Part shown: positions 8,799-17,695 of the stretch, piece by piece
How positions within the stretch are numbered: position 1 is the stretch's first letter
How the letters are laid out: each line of letters begins with the position of its first letter
DNA from: Chondromyces crocatus
GTDB taxonomy: Bacteria; Myxococcota_A; Polyangia; Polyangiales; Polyangiaceae
DNA: 64,000 nucleotides
Assembly: GCF_001189295.1 (NCBI RefSeq)
Contig: NZ_CP012159.1
Span: 10,993,856 to 11,057,855 of the forward strand
Reading direction: 5' to 3'
Made by a program: the position numbers and the translations under genes
The notes under the pieces: generated by a model
Told to the model about the DNA's origin: nothing
Databases searched by the model: none
The model's input: the letters and a program-made list of their open reading frames with translations, nothing else

Positions 8799-10874
8799 AT
8801 GACCAAGATGCGTTCTTCTCTCCGGCCTCTCGTCCGCCGCGTGTCCTCTGTCGTGCTGGTCGCCGCCGCCTTGCTCGCCGCGCCGCATGCGGTGGCGGTC
8901 GGAACGCGAAACTTCACGCTGAACACGCTCGATGATCTGAAGGGTGGCGACCTGACGGGGGTCGCGCTCGACTCGAACGGGAACGTGTACGCGGGGCTGA
9001 ACCTGGGCTCGACGCCGATCCCCGACGCGACGAGCGTGTGGAGCGCGGTGGTGCTGCCCGACGGGGCGGCGCTGCTCGGTACGGGCTCCGAGGGGAAGAT
9101 CTACCGGGCGGTCGGCGGTCAGGTGTCGGTGGCCGCGACGACCGGGCAGATGGCGGTGAGTTCGATGGCCGTCGCCTGGAACGGGGACGTGATCGCGGGG
9201 ACGTTCCCCGAGGGGAAGCTGTACCGGCTGACCGGGGGGAAGGGGTCGGGGGAGCAGGCGAAGGTGTTCGCCGAGCTGCCGGGGGCCGAGGACGTGTGGG
9301 GGCTCGCGTACGACGAGAAGGCGAAGGTGCTCTACGCGGCGACGGGCCCCGAAGGGAAGCTGTTCCGCATCGACGCGGCAGGGAAGCCGCAGGTGTACTT
9401 CGACAGCGACGAGCCGCACCTGATGAGCGTCGCGGTCGGTGACGACGGGTCGGTGTACACCGGGTCGAACGGCAAGGGGCTGCTCTACAAGCTGAACGGG
9501 CCCGGGCGGGCGTCGGTGCTCTACGACTTCGACGCCGACGACGTGAAGGCGATCGTGGTGGCGCCGACGGCACAAGGGGGCGCGGTCTACGCGATCGCGA
9601 ACAAGTACAGCGAGCCGTTCGCGGCGCCGAAGCGGACGAAGACGGGGCCGCCTTCGCCGCAGCCGACGCGGTCGTCGAAGCCCGGGAAAGGGCAGCTCGT
9701 TCGCTTCACCCGGGAGGGTGTGATCGAGAAGCTGCTGAGCGACGACGACACGCACTACGTCTCGCTCGGGCTGGGAGACGACGGCGCGCCGTACGTGGGG
9801 ACGGGCGCGGAGGGGCGGCTGCACACGGTGAGCGAGAACCGGGTGGAGCGGGTGGTTGCCGACACCGAGGAGCGTCAGATCGGGGCCTTCGTGCTGGCCG
9901 GGAAGCGGCGCTTCGTGGCCACGACCGATCCAGCGGTGTTCCACGAGGTGCGCGGCGTCGGCGGCGCGGATGCGGTGTGGACCAGCAAGGTGCTGGACGC
10001 AGGCCTGCGGGCGACGTTCGGGCGCTTGACGTGGCGCTCGGACGGCGCGCTTCAGCTCGAGACGCGGAGCGGCAACACCGACGCTCCCGACACGACGTGG
10101 AGCCCGTGGTCGGCGGCATTGGCAGCGCCTGGTGACGTGAAGAGCCCCCCCGCGCGGTTCGTACAGATCAGGGCGCGTTGGAACCAGGAACCGAAGGCGG
10201 TGCTGCGGGAGGTGTCGCTGTCGTTCGTCACGGACAACGCGCGCGCGGTGATCCGTTCGATCAGCGTGAAGAACCAGTCGAAGGGGACGAAGCCCGGGGT
10301 GCAGGCCTCCGGCGGGGAGGCGCCCAAGCCGTCGAGCTCCGTGCAGATCTCGTGGCAGGTGGACAACCCCGACCAGGACGAGCTGCGCTACCGGCTCTGG
10401 TACCGGATGGAGGGCCAGAAGCCGTGGCGCGCTCTGCTCAAGGCAGGCGAGAAGGTGACCCGCACGGAGCACACGTGGGACACGACCGCCATGCCCGAGG
10501 GGGAGTACCGGGTGCTGGTCGAGGCGACGGACGAGCTGTCGAATCCGCCGGATCGGGTGCAGAAGCACAGCCTGGAGTCCGGGGTCGTGCTGGTCGACAA
10601 CACGCCGCCCGTGTTCAAGTCGCTGGCGCTTCAGGGCCGACGGCTGCGGGGTGAGGTGGTCGACGGGCTGGGTCCGGTCTCGCGGATCGAGGTGTCGATC
10701 GCGGGCTCGGACGAGTGGCGGCCGCTCTTCCCCAGCGACGGGGTCTTCGACGAGCCGGCAGAGGCGTTCGACGCCGATATCTCGGCCATCGTCCCGGCGG
10801 GCTCGCACCTCGTGGCGGTCCGGGCGTACGACAGTGCAGGAAACGTGGTCACCCGTGATGTGGACGCTCGGTAG
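8799..10874 (+). CDS. Secreted beta-propeller repeat protein
   Basis: The 691-residue product starts with a signal peptide (basic SLRPLVRR, hydrophobic VVLVAAALLAAPHAVA). It continues with about six blade-like repeats marked by GNVYAGL, GEGKIYR-like, GKLYRL, GKLFRID, GSVYTG, GLLYKL and GRLHTV units, as in NHL, SMP-30 and WD-type propellers. Residues from about 400 form beta-sandwich modules (WSPWSAAL, YRLWYRMEG, EGEYRVLVEATDE), resembling fibronectin-type or discoidin-like domains. Propeller and sandwich parts are joined by an Ala/Pro/Lys-rich stretch (KRTKTGPPSPQPTRSSKPGK). Start chosen at ATG 8799; ATG 8808 would serve equally. It probably binds a ligand or partner in the periplasm or at the cell surface. 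No catalytic motif is visible. Confidence 0.8.
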   Translation: MTKMRSSLRPLVRRVSSVVLVAAALLAAPHAVAVGTRNFTLNTLDDLKGGDLTGVALDSNGNVYAGLNLGSTPIPDATSVWSAVVLPDGAALLGTGSEGKIYRAVGGQVSVAATTGQMAVSSMAVAWNGDVIAGTFPEGKLYRLTGGKGSGEQAKVFAELPGAEDVWGLAYDEKAKVLYAATGPEGKLFRIDAAGKPQVYFDSDEPHLMSVAVGDDGSVYTGSNGKGLLYKLNGPGRASVLYDFDADDVKAIVVAPTAQGGAVYAIANKYSEPFAAPKRTKTGPPSPQPTRSSKPGKGQLVRFTREGVIEKLLSDDDTHYVSLGLGDDGAPYVGTGAEGRLHTVSENRVERVVADTEERQIGAFVLAGKRRFVATTDPAVFHEVRGVGGADAVWTSKVLDAGLRATFGRLTWRSDGALQLETRSGNTDAPDTTWSPWSAALAAPGDVKSPPARFVQIRARWNQEPKAVLREVSLSFVTDNARAVIRSISVKNQSKGTKPGVQASGGEAPKPSSSVQISWQVDNPDQDELRYRLWYRMEGQKPWRALLKAGEKVTRTEHTWDTTAMPEGEYRVLVEATDELSNPPDRVQKHSLESGVVLVDNTPPVFKSLALQGRRLRGEVVDGLGPVSRIEVSIAGSDEWRPLFPSDGVFDEPAEAFDADISAIVPAGSHLVAVRAYDSAGNVVTRDVDAR

Positions 10875-11077
10875 CACGCGCACGCGCTGACGCACCTCGA
10901 GGCCGAGGTGAGGGTCGGGGGCGGCCGCCATGACGCCGATGTCGTGGTCGAGATGCCCCCGGACCCGCGATCCAGCGCGCCACGGCCTGCGCGTGGCCTG
11001 TTCGAGCTGGCACGGGAAGTGGATGATCCTGTGGCGGGATGCTAGCTTCTGAGAGCTTCTCTTGGGGTCGTCTGGCC

Positions 11078-11938
11078 ATGAATACTCTTCGCGCCATCCT
11101 TGTCGGGGTCGTCGCTAGCGCGACCGCGATCGTTCCTGCCTGTTCGATGGTGGACATGAGCGGGTCCGAGAACCTGTCCGGGGGGTGGGGCGGGGCCGGG
11201 GGCTACTCGCAAGGAAGCGCTGGTGGCGATGACGCCAGCGTCAACCTGGGCAACGACGGGGAGGCTGCGCCAGACCCGTACCGTCGCTACGAGGCGCTGT
11301 GCGGTGAGGGTGAATGCGTTCCTGGTCCGCAAGAGGCGTGTAGCGTTGGTGGGGACGACGATGGGGAGGACGACGGCGGGGCCGAGGGTCTCCCGGCGGC
11401 GGCGTGTCAGCTCGTGCCAGGCGATGACGGGCATGCCACGCCAGCGTGCGGGGCGACGGGGCCATTCGCGGCCGGTGAGCCGTGTGGTTCGGCAGCGGAC
11501 TGTGCGCCTGGGCTGGGCTGCGTCGCCACGGGAGAGATGGCGGGAACGTGCCGGCAGTATTGCTGCGGCCACGTCGAGGACTGCTCGGTCGGTACGCACT
11601 GCGCGCCCCAGCCCATGCAGGAGAACCGGCAGATCCAGATTCCGGTCTGCATCCCGGCGACTGGTTGCAACCTGCTGAGCAACGACTGCGGCGCGGAGCA
11701 GACCTGCGCCATCGTGCGCGCCGACGGCTCGACGAGCTGCATCCCTCGCGGTGCGGGTCAGGTTGGCGATGAGTGCCCCTGCGATGATGGGTTCGTGTGC
11801 TCCATGCTGACGAACTCGTGCAAGAAGCTGTGCCGCCTCGGCGAGAGCGCGACGGACTGCGGTCAGATGGCGCAGTGCCAGGGGGGCAGCATGGGCTTCC
11901 CGGCGGGCTTCGGGATCTGCGTCGGCGGCAATTACTGA
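11078..11938 (+). CDS. Cysteine-rich lipoprotein, unknown function
   Basis: The 286-residue protein has a signal sequence ending in a lipobox-like VPAC (Cys22). A Gly/Ser/Asp-rich acidic spacer follows (about 23-115), then a region with some twenty cysteines in patterns such as CGSAADCAPGLGC, CRQYCCGHVEDC and CDDGFVC. This pattern fits disulfide-bonded extracellular modules of the kind common in myxobacterial surface lipoproteins. It is a secreted or outer-membrane lipoprotein with no enzyme motif. A frame start at 11039 exists, but ATG 11078 gives a proper signal sequence. The gene stands alone; the nearest neighbours are a propeller protein and a phosphoesterase on the same strand. Confidence 0.78.
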   Translation: MNTLRAILVGVVASATAIVPACSMVDMSGSENLSGGWGGAGGYSQGSAGGDDASVNLGNDGEAAPDPYRRYEALCGEGECVPGPQEACSVGGDDDGEDDGGAEGLPAAACQLVPGDDGHATPACGATGPFAAGEPCGSAADCAPGLGCVATGEMAGTCRQYCCGHVEDCSVGTHCAPQPMQENRQIQIPVCIPATGCNLLSNDCGAEQTCAIVRADGSTSCIPRGAGQVGDECPCDDGFVCSMLTNSCKKLCRLGESATDCGQMAQCQGGSMGFPAGFGICVGGNY

Positions 11939-12087
11939 GCGCAAGGGCCGCGCTGGCTGGCACGCTGAGGAGATGGGGTCGGCGCTCCTGGACGAGGGCC
12001 AACGCTCCTTTGTGAAGAAGTGTTGCAAGCCGCGGTGAGCGCCGGGGTCTCGGCGACGGCTGACGCGCGACGTGGCATGGTGAGGAC

Positions 12088-13278
12088 GTGCAGCGTTCGG
12101 TCCTCTCACTCGTGATCTTCGTGCTGCTGTTCTCCGCGGTGCTCGGAGGCATGCACTACTACCTGTGGTTCCGGCTGGTGCGCACGCCGGAACTCGCGCA
12201 GCCCTTGCGCCGGGTACTGACGTGGGTCTTCGTGGCGCTCGCCACGAGCGTGCCGGTGGGGCTGATGCTGATGCAGCGGGCGCCACGGCCGATCGGGGGC
12301 GTGATCGCCGCCGTCGTCTACGGGTGGGTGGGGCTCACCATCGTGCTGTTCTTCCTGCTGGTGACGATGGAGTTCATCCGCCTCGGCGCGCACGCGGTGT
12401 CCGCACTCGGGGGGGCGCCGTTCAATCAGGAGCGCAGGACGTTCCTGGGGCGGATGCTGGCCGGTGCTGCCGGTGTGCTGGGGGTCGGGCTGGGGGCGGC
12501 CGGGCTGGCGAGCGCGCTGGGAGAGGTCGCGGTGAGGCCCGTGCAGGTGCGGCTGCGGAAGCTGCCAGGGTCGCTGTCGGGGTTCCGGATCGTTCAGCTC
12601 ACCGACATTCATGTGGGGCCGACGATCGGTCGGGCATGGCTCGAGGGGATCGTGGAGCGCGTGAACGCCCTGAAGCCCGATCTGGTGGCCATCACCGGGG
12701 ACCTGGTCGACGGGAAGGTGGAGGATCTGCGCGACGAGGTGGCGCCGCTCGCCAAGCTCCAGGCGAAGTACGGGGTGTTCTTCGTGACGGGGAACCACGA
12801 GTACTACTCGGGCGCAGACGAGTGGATCGCGGAGCTGGGGAGGCTCGGGGTGCGGGTGCTGCGCAACGAGCGGGTGTCCATCGGGGAAGGCGACGAGAGC
12901 TTCGATCTGGTGGGCGTGGACGACTGGACGGCGAAGCGGTTCGGCAACGGGCATGGGCCCGATCTGGAGAGGGCGCTCGCCGGGCGGGATCCGTCGCGCG
13001 AGGTGGTGCTTCTGGCGCATCAGCCGAAGCAGGTGGTGCAGGCGGCCGCGATGGGGGTGGGGCTGCAGCTGAGCGGGCACACACACGGGGGTCAGATCTT
13101 CCCGTGGGGGTACTTCGTGAGGCTGGACCAGCCGCACCTGGAGGGGCTGGAGCGGCGCGGAGAGACGCAGATCTACGTCAGCCGAGGGACGGGGTACTGG
13201 GGGCCGCCGATGCGCGTGGGCGCGCCACCGGAGATCTCGCTGGTGGAGCTGGCGCGGGAAGACACAGGGACGGCTTGA
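12088..13278 (+). CDS. Membrane-anchored calcineurin-like metallophosphoesterase
   Basis: This 396-residue protein has three to four N-terminal membrane spans (1-110), a basic linker with another hydrophobic stretch (MLAGAAGVLGVGLGAAGLA), then a metallophosphoesterase domain. All signature motifs of the two-metal site are present: LTDIHVG, ITGDLVDG, GNHEYYSG, LLAHQP and SGHTHGGQIFPWG. The arrangement matches the YkuE/YaeI subfamily; family members hydrolyse phosphoesters such as UDP-diacylglucosamine or phospholipid headgroups, but the substrate here cannot be read. The catalytic domain most likely faces the periplasm. It starts with GTG at 12088. A candidate terminator lies directly downstream. 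Confidence 0.93.
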   Translation: MQRSVLSLVIFVLLFSAVLGGMHYYLWFRLVRTPELAQPLRRVLTWVFVALATSVPVGLMLMQRAPRPIGGVIAAVVYGWVGLTIVLFFLLVTMEFIRLGAHAVSALGGAPFNQERRTFLGRMLAGAAGVLGVGLGAAGLASALGEVAVRPVQVRLRKLPGSLSGFRIVQLTDIHVGPTIGRAWLEGIVERVNALKPDLVAITGDLVDGKVEDLRDEVAPLAKLQAKYGVFFVTGNHEYYSGADEWIAELGRLGVRVLRNERVSIGEGDESFDLVGVDDWTAKRFGNGHGPDLERALAGRDPSREVVLLAHQPKQVVQAAAMGVGLQLSGHTHGGQIFPWGYFVRLDQPHLEGLERRGETQIYVSRGTGYWGPPMRVGAPPEISLVELAREDTGTA

Positions 13279-13282
13279 GGCG

Positions 13283-13380
13283 ACACGGTGAAGCGCCGTG
13301 TTCCCCGAGGGGCAGTGCCACTCGGAGGGGTGAGGGCCGTGCGACGAGAGCCCGGTGCGAACTCGCGCGCTCACCCTCCA
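13283..13380. terminator. Paired hairpins between convergent genes
   Basis: Five bases after the phosphoesterase stop, ACACGG (13283-13288) pairs with CCGTGT (13296-13301) around a 7-nt loop, followed by TTCC. Further on, GGAGGGGTGAG near 13326 pairs with CTCACCCTCC near 13371. Both lie between convergent genes. No U-tract is present, which is usual in such GC-rich genomes, so terminator function is inferred. Confidence 0.4.
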
Positions 13381-13435
13381 GGGAGGGCAGCGCGCGGTGC
13401 GTCGAGCGCGGTGCGAAGGGCAATGGCTCGGCGCG

Positions 13436-14071
13436 TCACTCGAGCGGAGCGACGTCACCGGCGCAGTTGATCACCGCGTCGGGGTAGCTGGACGGGTCCT
13501 CGATCTTCTGGAGGGTAAATGCTGAACCATCGATGTTCAGCACGGCGGTGCCGTCCAGCGCACCGCACACGAGTTCTCCCACGCAAAGTGAGCCGGTGAG
13601 GGTGACGTCCGCCGTGATCGCGCTCCCCGTGATGGCGTTGGCCTCCGCCGGGACGGGGAGCGGGGGAAAGTCGGCGACGAAGGAGCCGTCGGCGTTCACC
13701 TCGTAGGGGCCGACGTCCGTCGCGTCGCCCACGGGCGTTTTCCGGTCGGCCTTGTCGAGGGCTTGGAGCTTGAAGGAGAGGCCGAGGCCATCGCCCATGG
13801 CGGTGGTGGTCACGCCCGCGAGGAACATGACGGGCTTCTGGGGGTTCAGCTTCACGGCGAGCGTCAACAGGTGGTCGCCATCGATCTCGCCTGCCTCCGG
13901 CAACGTGCAGGCCCCGGTCGGCGTGGTGGTGGTCGTGGTCGACGAGCCATGAATCTCGACGTAGCGCTGACCGAACGCGTCAAATTCCCCTTCCGGATCG
14001 GCACACCCCGCTGCAGCACCGCAAACGATGAGGCCAGACAAGAGAAGCAGGGCGGAGCGACGGAAAACCAT
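13436..14071 (-). CDS. Lipoprotein, unknown function
   Basis: The 211-residue product has a signal sequence with hydrophobic core LLLLSGLIVCGAAA and lipobox AAGC, followed by a Ser/Thr-rich spacer (GSSTTTTTTPTGAC). The rest is predicted beta-rich, with paired cysteines (TGSLCVGELVC and a final INCAG) that may form disulfides. I do not recognise a family. The start at 14071 was chosen for its signal sequence; the frame is open upstream to 14299, but that part is not protein-like. The gene is divergent from the FadL-like porin, with about 150 bp between them, and could share its promoter region. Confidence 0.75.
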   Translation of the reverse strand: MVFRRSALLLLSGLIVCGAAAGCADPEGEFDAFGQRYVEIHGSSTTTTTTPTGACTLPEAGEIDGDHLLTLAVKLNPQKPVMFLAGVTTTAMGDGLGLSFKLQALDKADRKTPVGDATDVGPYEVNADGSFVADFPPLPVPAEANAITGSAITADVTLTGSLCVGELVCGALDGTAVLNIDGSAFTLQKIEDPSSYPDAVINCAGDVAPLE

Positions 14072-14219
14072 TTGACACCATCCGGGATGTGACAGTTCAC
14101 TCGGCTTGGCCGGGGGCGCCCCGCGGCCGGGGAATCCCCCGACCTTATCACAGGCCCCCATGCTGCCGACCAGACGAGAAGGAATTCCTCCGCGCCCCTC
14201 GAAGAGGATCGACCCCCCC

Positions 14220-15611
14220 ATGGCCCTGCTCCGCAACTGCCCCACGCTCCGCCGCGGCTCCGTACGCGCGATCCCCTTTGCCCTCGCCCTGCTCGGCACC
14301 GCGCTCTGGGCGGACTCCGCTCACGCGACGGGGTTCAGCACCGCCCGTTTCGGAGCCGAGCACGGCAATCCGGTCACGCCGAACGCAACGGCCATCTATT
14401 ACAACCCGGCGAGCCTCGCGGAGACCACCGGGTACAACATCTTCGTCGATGGCAGCCTGGCGCTGCGCAGCGCCTCCTGGCTCCACGACGCGGACCCGGG
14501 CGACAGCTCCGTTGCCGGCGCGAACACGGGCTCGGCGTCGCTGTTCAACGCGGTCGCAGCACCGATGATCGGCGCCTCGGCGAAGTTCGGCGACTTCGCC
14601 ATCGGCGCAGGCTTCTACGTGCCGTTCGGAGGTCAGGCGAGCTGGAACAAGAACGATGCCTTCGAGAACAACCCCGACTACGCCGGTCCCGTGGACGGAG
14701 TGCAGCGGTGGCACACCATCTCTGGTGCGATCCAGTCGATGTATTTCTCGCTCGGCGCGGCGTACAAGCTCCCCTTCGGGCTGAGCATCGGCCTCTCCGG
14801 AAACCTGATCCGTTCGAGCGCGAGCACGCTCCGAGCTCGTAATCTCGACGGCTCGAACACGCTGGCGATGGAGGGTCGCTCGCTGCTCGATGTGAGCGGC
14901 CTGCAGGCGAGCTTCGGCGCCGGCCTGATGTACGAGGCCATGAAGGACAAGCTGTGGTTCGGGGCGTCGTACCAGGCACGTCCGAACATCAACGGTCAGG
15001 TGAAACTGGATGGCACGCTGCGGAACAATTTTTCCGGCACCATGACGGAGGATGCCGTCACGCTGCACCAGGGCCTGCCGGACGTCATCCGGCTCGGCGC
15101 GCGCTTCAAGCCGACGGATTACCTGGAGCTGCGGCTCTTCGGCGATCTGACCCGCTGGAGCGCGATGAAGAGCCAGTGCATCGCCCTCGAAGGAGAGACC
15201 TGCGAGGTGAACGAGGACGGCAGCCCGGCCGAGGGCTCGACGCCGCTCGCGAATCTGCCTCGGAACTGGAGCGATGGCTTCGGGATCCGGGCTGGCCTGA
15301 GCTACTGGCCCACGGAGACCGCTGAGCTGTTCTCCGGCATCGGCTACGACTCCAACGTGGTTCCGGACGAGACACTGGAGCCCACGCTCACCGACTTCCA
15401 CGACGTCTCGGTGGCCATCGGCGGCCGGTTCGCTCTCGGCAAACACCTGGCGCTCGCCGCCTCGTACACCCATTTTTTCTACGTGCAGCGAGATACCACG
15501 GGCCTGAGCACGCTGGCGGAGCAAGCCAGCCCCTCACGAGCTCCGGACTCGGGCGGTGTCTACAGCCAGACGCTCGGCGTGTTCAACGTGAACCTGAACG
15601 TGGCGTTCTGA
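14220..15611 (+). CDS. FadL/OmpP1/TodX-type outer-membrane transporter
   Basis: This 463-residue protein has a signal peptide (IPFALALLGTALWADSAHA) and then the FadL-family N-terminal hallmark TGFSTARFGAEHGNPVTP-NATAIYYNPA. In this family that N-terminus plugs the barrel and the NPA motif is conserved. Amphipathic beta-strands continue to the end, which finishes with aromatic-terminated strands (FNVNLNVAF), typical of outer-membrane barrels. Length matches FadL (about 420-450 mature). Family members take up long-chain fatty acids or other hydrophobic compounds; here fatty-acid import would fit the fadN/thiolase operon at 34 kb, though that link is inferred. Start chosen at ATG 14220 ahead of the signal peptide. 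Confidence 0.9.
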   Translation: MALLRNCPTLRRGSVRAIPFALALLGTALWADSAHATGFSTARFGAEHGNPVTPNATAIYYNPASLAETTGYNIFVDGSLALRSASWLHDADPGDSSVAGANTGSASLFNAVAAPMIGASAKFGDFAIGAGFYVPFGGQASWNKNDAFENNPDYAGPVDGVQRWHTISGAIQSMYFSLGAAYKLPFGLSIGLSGNLIRSSASTLRARNLDGSNTLAMEGRSLLDVSGLQASFGAGLMYEAMKDKLWFGASYQARPNINGQVKLDGTLRNNFSGTMTEDAVTLHQGLPDVIRLGARFKPTDYLELRLFGDLTRWSAMKSQCIALEGETCEVNEDGSPAEGSTPLANLPRNWSDGFGIRAGLSYWPTETAELFSGIGYDSNVVPDETLEPTLTDFHDVSVAIGGRFALGKHLALAASYTHFFYVQRDTTGLSTLAEQASPSRAPDSGGVYSQTLGVFNVNLNVAF

Positions 15612-15668
15612 GCCTCGGCGAGGATCCTCCTCGGCGTCGTCACTACGCCGCCCTGTCGCACCGGCGCT

Positions 15669-15803
15669 GGCCGTCACTCCCGGGACGGCCCCCGGAGCGA
15701 TGTCTCCCCTTCCATTGACTCTTTCGCAGCCCCAGAGGCCGTACCTCGCGGCAGCATGGCTCCACGCCCCCACCCGCTGACGAGCGCGGTTCGCTCCGTC
15801 AGC
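15669..15803. terminator. Two strong hairpins between convergent genes
   Basis: GGCCGTC (15669-15675) pairs perfectly with GACGGCC (15684-15690). A second structure, GCTGACGAGCG (15776-15786) with CGCTCCGTCAGC (15792-15803), forms an 11-bp stem with one bulge and a 5-nt loop. They lie between the porin and the response regulator, which converge, so bidirectional termination is likely. There is no U-tract. Confidence 0.5.
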
Positions 15804-15824
15804 GCGTGATCCCAGCGTCGTCGC

Positions 15825-16616
15825 TCAGGGGCGACGGACGCGTCGAAGCAGGCTGAAGATGCGCGCTCCCAGCTCGGGCGCGCGGAAAGGCTTCACGACA
15901 TAGTCGTCGGCGCCGCTGGCGAAGGCCTCGACCATGTCCTGCGAGGCGGCGTTGGCCGTGAGGAAGAGGACCGGGATCTCGGAGAGGTTAGGCTCGCGGC
16001 GAAGGAGGCGGCAGAGTTCGAGGCCGCTCATCCGAGGGAGGTTCCAGTCGAGCACGACGAGATCGAAGGCCTCGTCACGCACGCGTGCCAGGGCATCCTC
16101 GGCGCTGGAAACGCTGGAGACACGAAGGGCGACCGCTTCGAGCATGACGGCGACCAGCTCCCGGATGTCGGGATCGTCGTCCACGATGAGGACGCGAGCA
16201 TTCGGGGGCGGAGGGCGACTGGGACGCAATCCGGCGCCCTGAGGCCGGGGGGGAGCGCTGGAGCGGCGCGCGCTGGTGGAGCTGCCTGGAGCCGGGGTAG
16301 CTGGCTCACGAAACAGCTCTTCCGAGTCCACCTGAGAGCTCGGTCGGGGGGCCTCGGTGCGGGCGAAGTGGGCGAGGCGAAGCCAGTCCCGAGGCTCGAA
16401 ATTGAGGCGCGCCCCCTCCGGTGAGATCGCCACGCGCGCAGCCGCCGAGGTGGCCCGCCCCGAGCTGCCGAGCTCGAAGATGGCGAGCACCCACTCCCCG
16501 TCGTCGACCGTGACCCCAGCAGGAACCCCTAGATCCAGCTCCGCGTCGAGCTCGGCGCCCTGGAGGACCTGCTCGAATTGCTCCAGATCGGGGAAGCGGT
16601 AAAGGACGCTTCTCAC
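15825..16616 (-). CDS. Single-domain-output response regulator (PilZ-like N domain, REC C domain)
   Basis: Residues 1-95 form a small beta-rich domain (ending NFEPRDWLRLAHFAR) that resembles the PilZ-like domains seen in many myxobacterial regulators; I did not see the c-di-GMP RxxxR/DxSxxG motifs. A Ser/Pro/Arg-rich linker (about 96-138) leads to a full receiver domain: LIVDDDPD acidic pocket, acceptor Asp in VVLDWNLPRMSG, conserved Thr in FLTANA and Lys in VVKPFRAPE. No DNA-binding or enzyme domain follows the receiver, so output is probably by protein contact. The gene is on its own, about 60 bp from the divergent DsbA-like gene. Its partner kinase is unknown; the hybrid kinase at 3.4 kb is not adjacent. 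Confidence 0.85.
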   Translation of the reverse strand: MRSVLYRFPDLEQFEQVLQGAELDAELDLGVPAGVTVDDGEWVLAIFELGSSGRATSAAARVAISPEGARLNFEPRDWLRLAHFARTEAPRPSSQVDSEELFREPATPAPGSSTSARRSSAPPRPQGAGLRPSRPPPPNARVLIVDDDPDIRELVAVMLEAVALRVSSVSSAEDALARVRDEAFDLVVLDWNLPRMSGLELCRLLRREPNLSEIPVLFLTANAASQDMVEAFASGADDYVVKPFRAPELGARIFSLLRRVRRP

Positions 16617-16675
16617 GCCGCCACGCTACACCGCCGCTAGCGCCCCGCAAGGGGTCCGACTAAGCTCCGCCCGCG

Positions 16676-17695
16676 ATGTGTCCCCAGCGATTGTTGCCCC
16701 TGGTCGGCGCTCTGGCGCTCTTCGGGGTGGCTTGTACTCCCAAATCAGAGCCCAGCGACCACAAGCCGGCAGCGAGCCCCGAAGTCTCCTTGTCGGGCGT
16801 GGACACCTCCGCGCTCACGCCTCGTGAGCGACGAGAGTGGGCGGCCCAGGTCTCCGAGCTGCTCGCGCCGTGTCCCGACACGCCGGTGAGCATCGCCCAG
16901 TGCGTGAAGGAGCAGCGCGCTTGCAAGTCGTGCCTGCCGGCTGCGCAGTTCCTGCTGAAGCACGTGAAGGCCGGGCGCACGAAGGCGGAGCGGGAGGAAG
17001 CCTTCCACTCGCGCTTCGACGCAACCAAAACGAAGACCATCGTGACCGATGGCTCCCCGACGATCGGGCCGCCCGACGCGCCCATCACCATCGTGGAGTG
17101 GGCCGATTTCGAGTGCCCTTCTTGCCGGGTCATGATGCCGGTGCTCGATCAGGTCGAGAAGCGCTTCCGCGGCCAGGTGAAGGTCGTCTTCAAGTTCTAT
17201 CCCCTCGCATCCCATCCGCACGGGGAGATCGCAGCACGCGCTGCGGTGGCCGCCATGAACCAGGACAAGTTCTGGGAAATGCACCACGTGATGTTCGAGC
17301 GTCAGGATCGGCTCGAGCAGACGGATCTGGAGCGCTATGCGCGCGATCTCGGCCTCGACCTGCCCCGGTTCAAGAAGGACCTGACGGTAGAGGAGACCAC
17401 GCAGCGCATCGAGAAGGACCGGAAGCAAGCGGATGAACTGGGTCTCACGGGGACCCCGATGGTGTTCATCAACGGGCGCGAGGTGGAGCTCCAGTTCCTG
17501 AACAGCACGTACGAGGATCTCGAGGACTGGGTGAAGCTCGACCTCGAGCTGGCTGGCCAGACGGTCGCGCCGGCGCCGAAGAAGGTCGAGGCGGCGAAGG
17601 GTGAAACGCCGCCAGCCGGAAGCGCGGCCCCCGACACGGCGCCCACCACGACCCCGAGCGGCAAGCCTGCCGCAGCCGGGACCGCGTCGCCGTGA
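16676..17695 (+). CDS. DsbA-like thioredoxin-fold lipoprotein
   Basis: The 339-residue protein begins with a signal sequence and lipobox GVAC. An N-terminal region (40-115) has its own cysteines (CPDT, CVKEQRACKSC). A DsbA/DSBA-type thioredoxin domain follows, with active site ECPSCRVM (Cys147-Pro-Ser-Cys150) and the cis-proline motif GLTGTPMVFINGRE. The acidic/Ala/Pro/Thr-rich C-terminal tail (about 300-339) is low complexity. It should catalyse disulfide exchange on secreted proteins from the periplasmic face. The many Cys-rich lipoproteins around it are plausible clients (inference). Its stop overlaps the GTG start of the exonuclease gene, so these two, and probably the next membrane gene, are one operon. 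Confidence 0.9.
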   Translation: MCPQRLLPLVGALALFGVACTPKSEPSDHKPAASPEVSLSGVDTSALTPRERREWAAQVSELLAPCPDTPVSIAQCVKEQRACKSCLPAAQFLLKHVKAGRTKAEREEAFHSRFDATKTKTIVTDGSPTIGPPDAPITIVEWADFECPSCRVMMPVLDQVEKRFRGQVKVVFKFYPLASHPHGEIAARAAVAAMNQDKFWEMHHVMFERQDRLEQTDLERYARDLGLDLPRFKKDLTVEETTQRIEKDRKQADELGLTGTPMVFINGREVELQFLNSTYEDLEDWVKLDLELAGQTVAPAPKKVEAAKGETPPAGSAAPDTAPTTTPSGKPAAAGTASP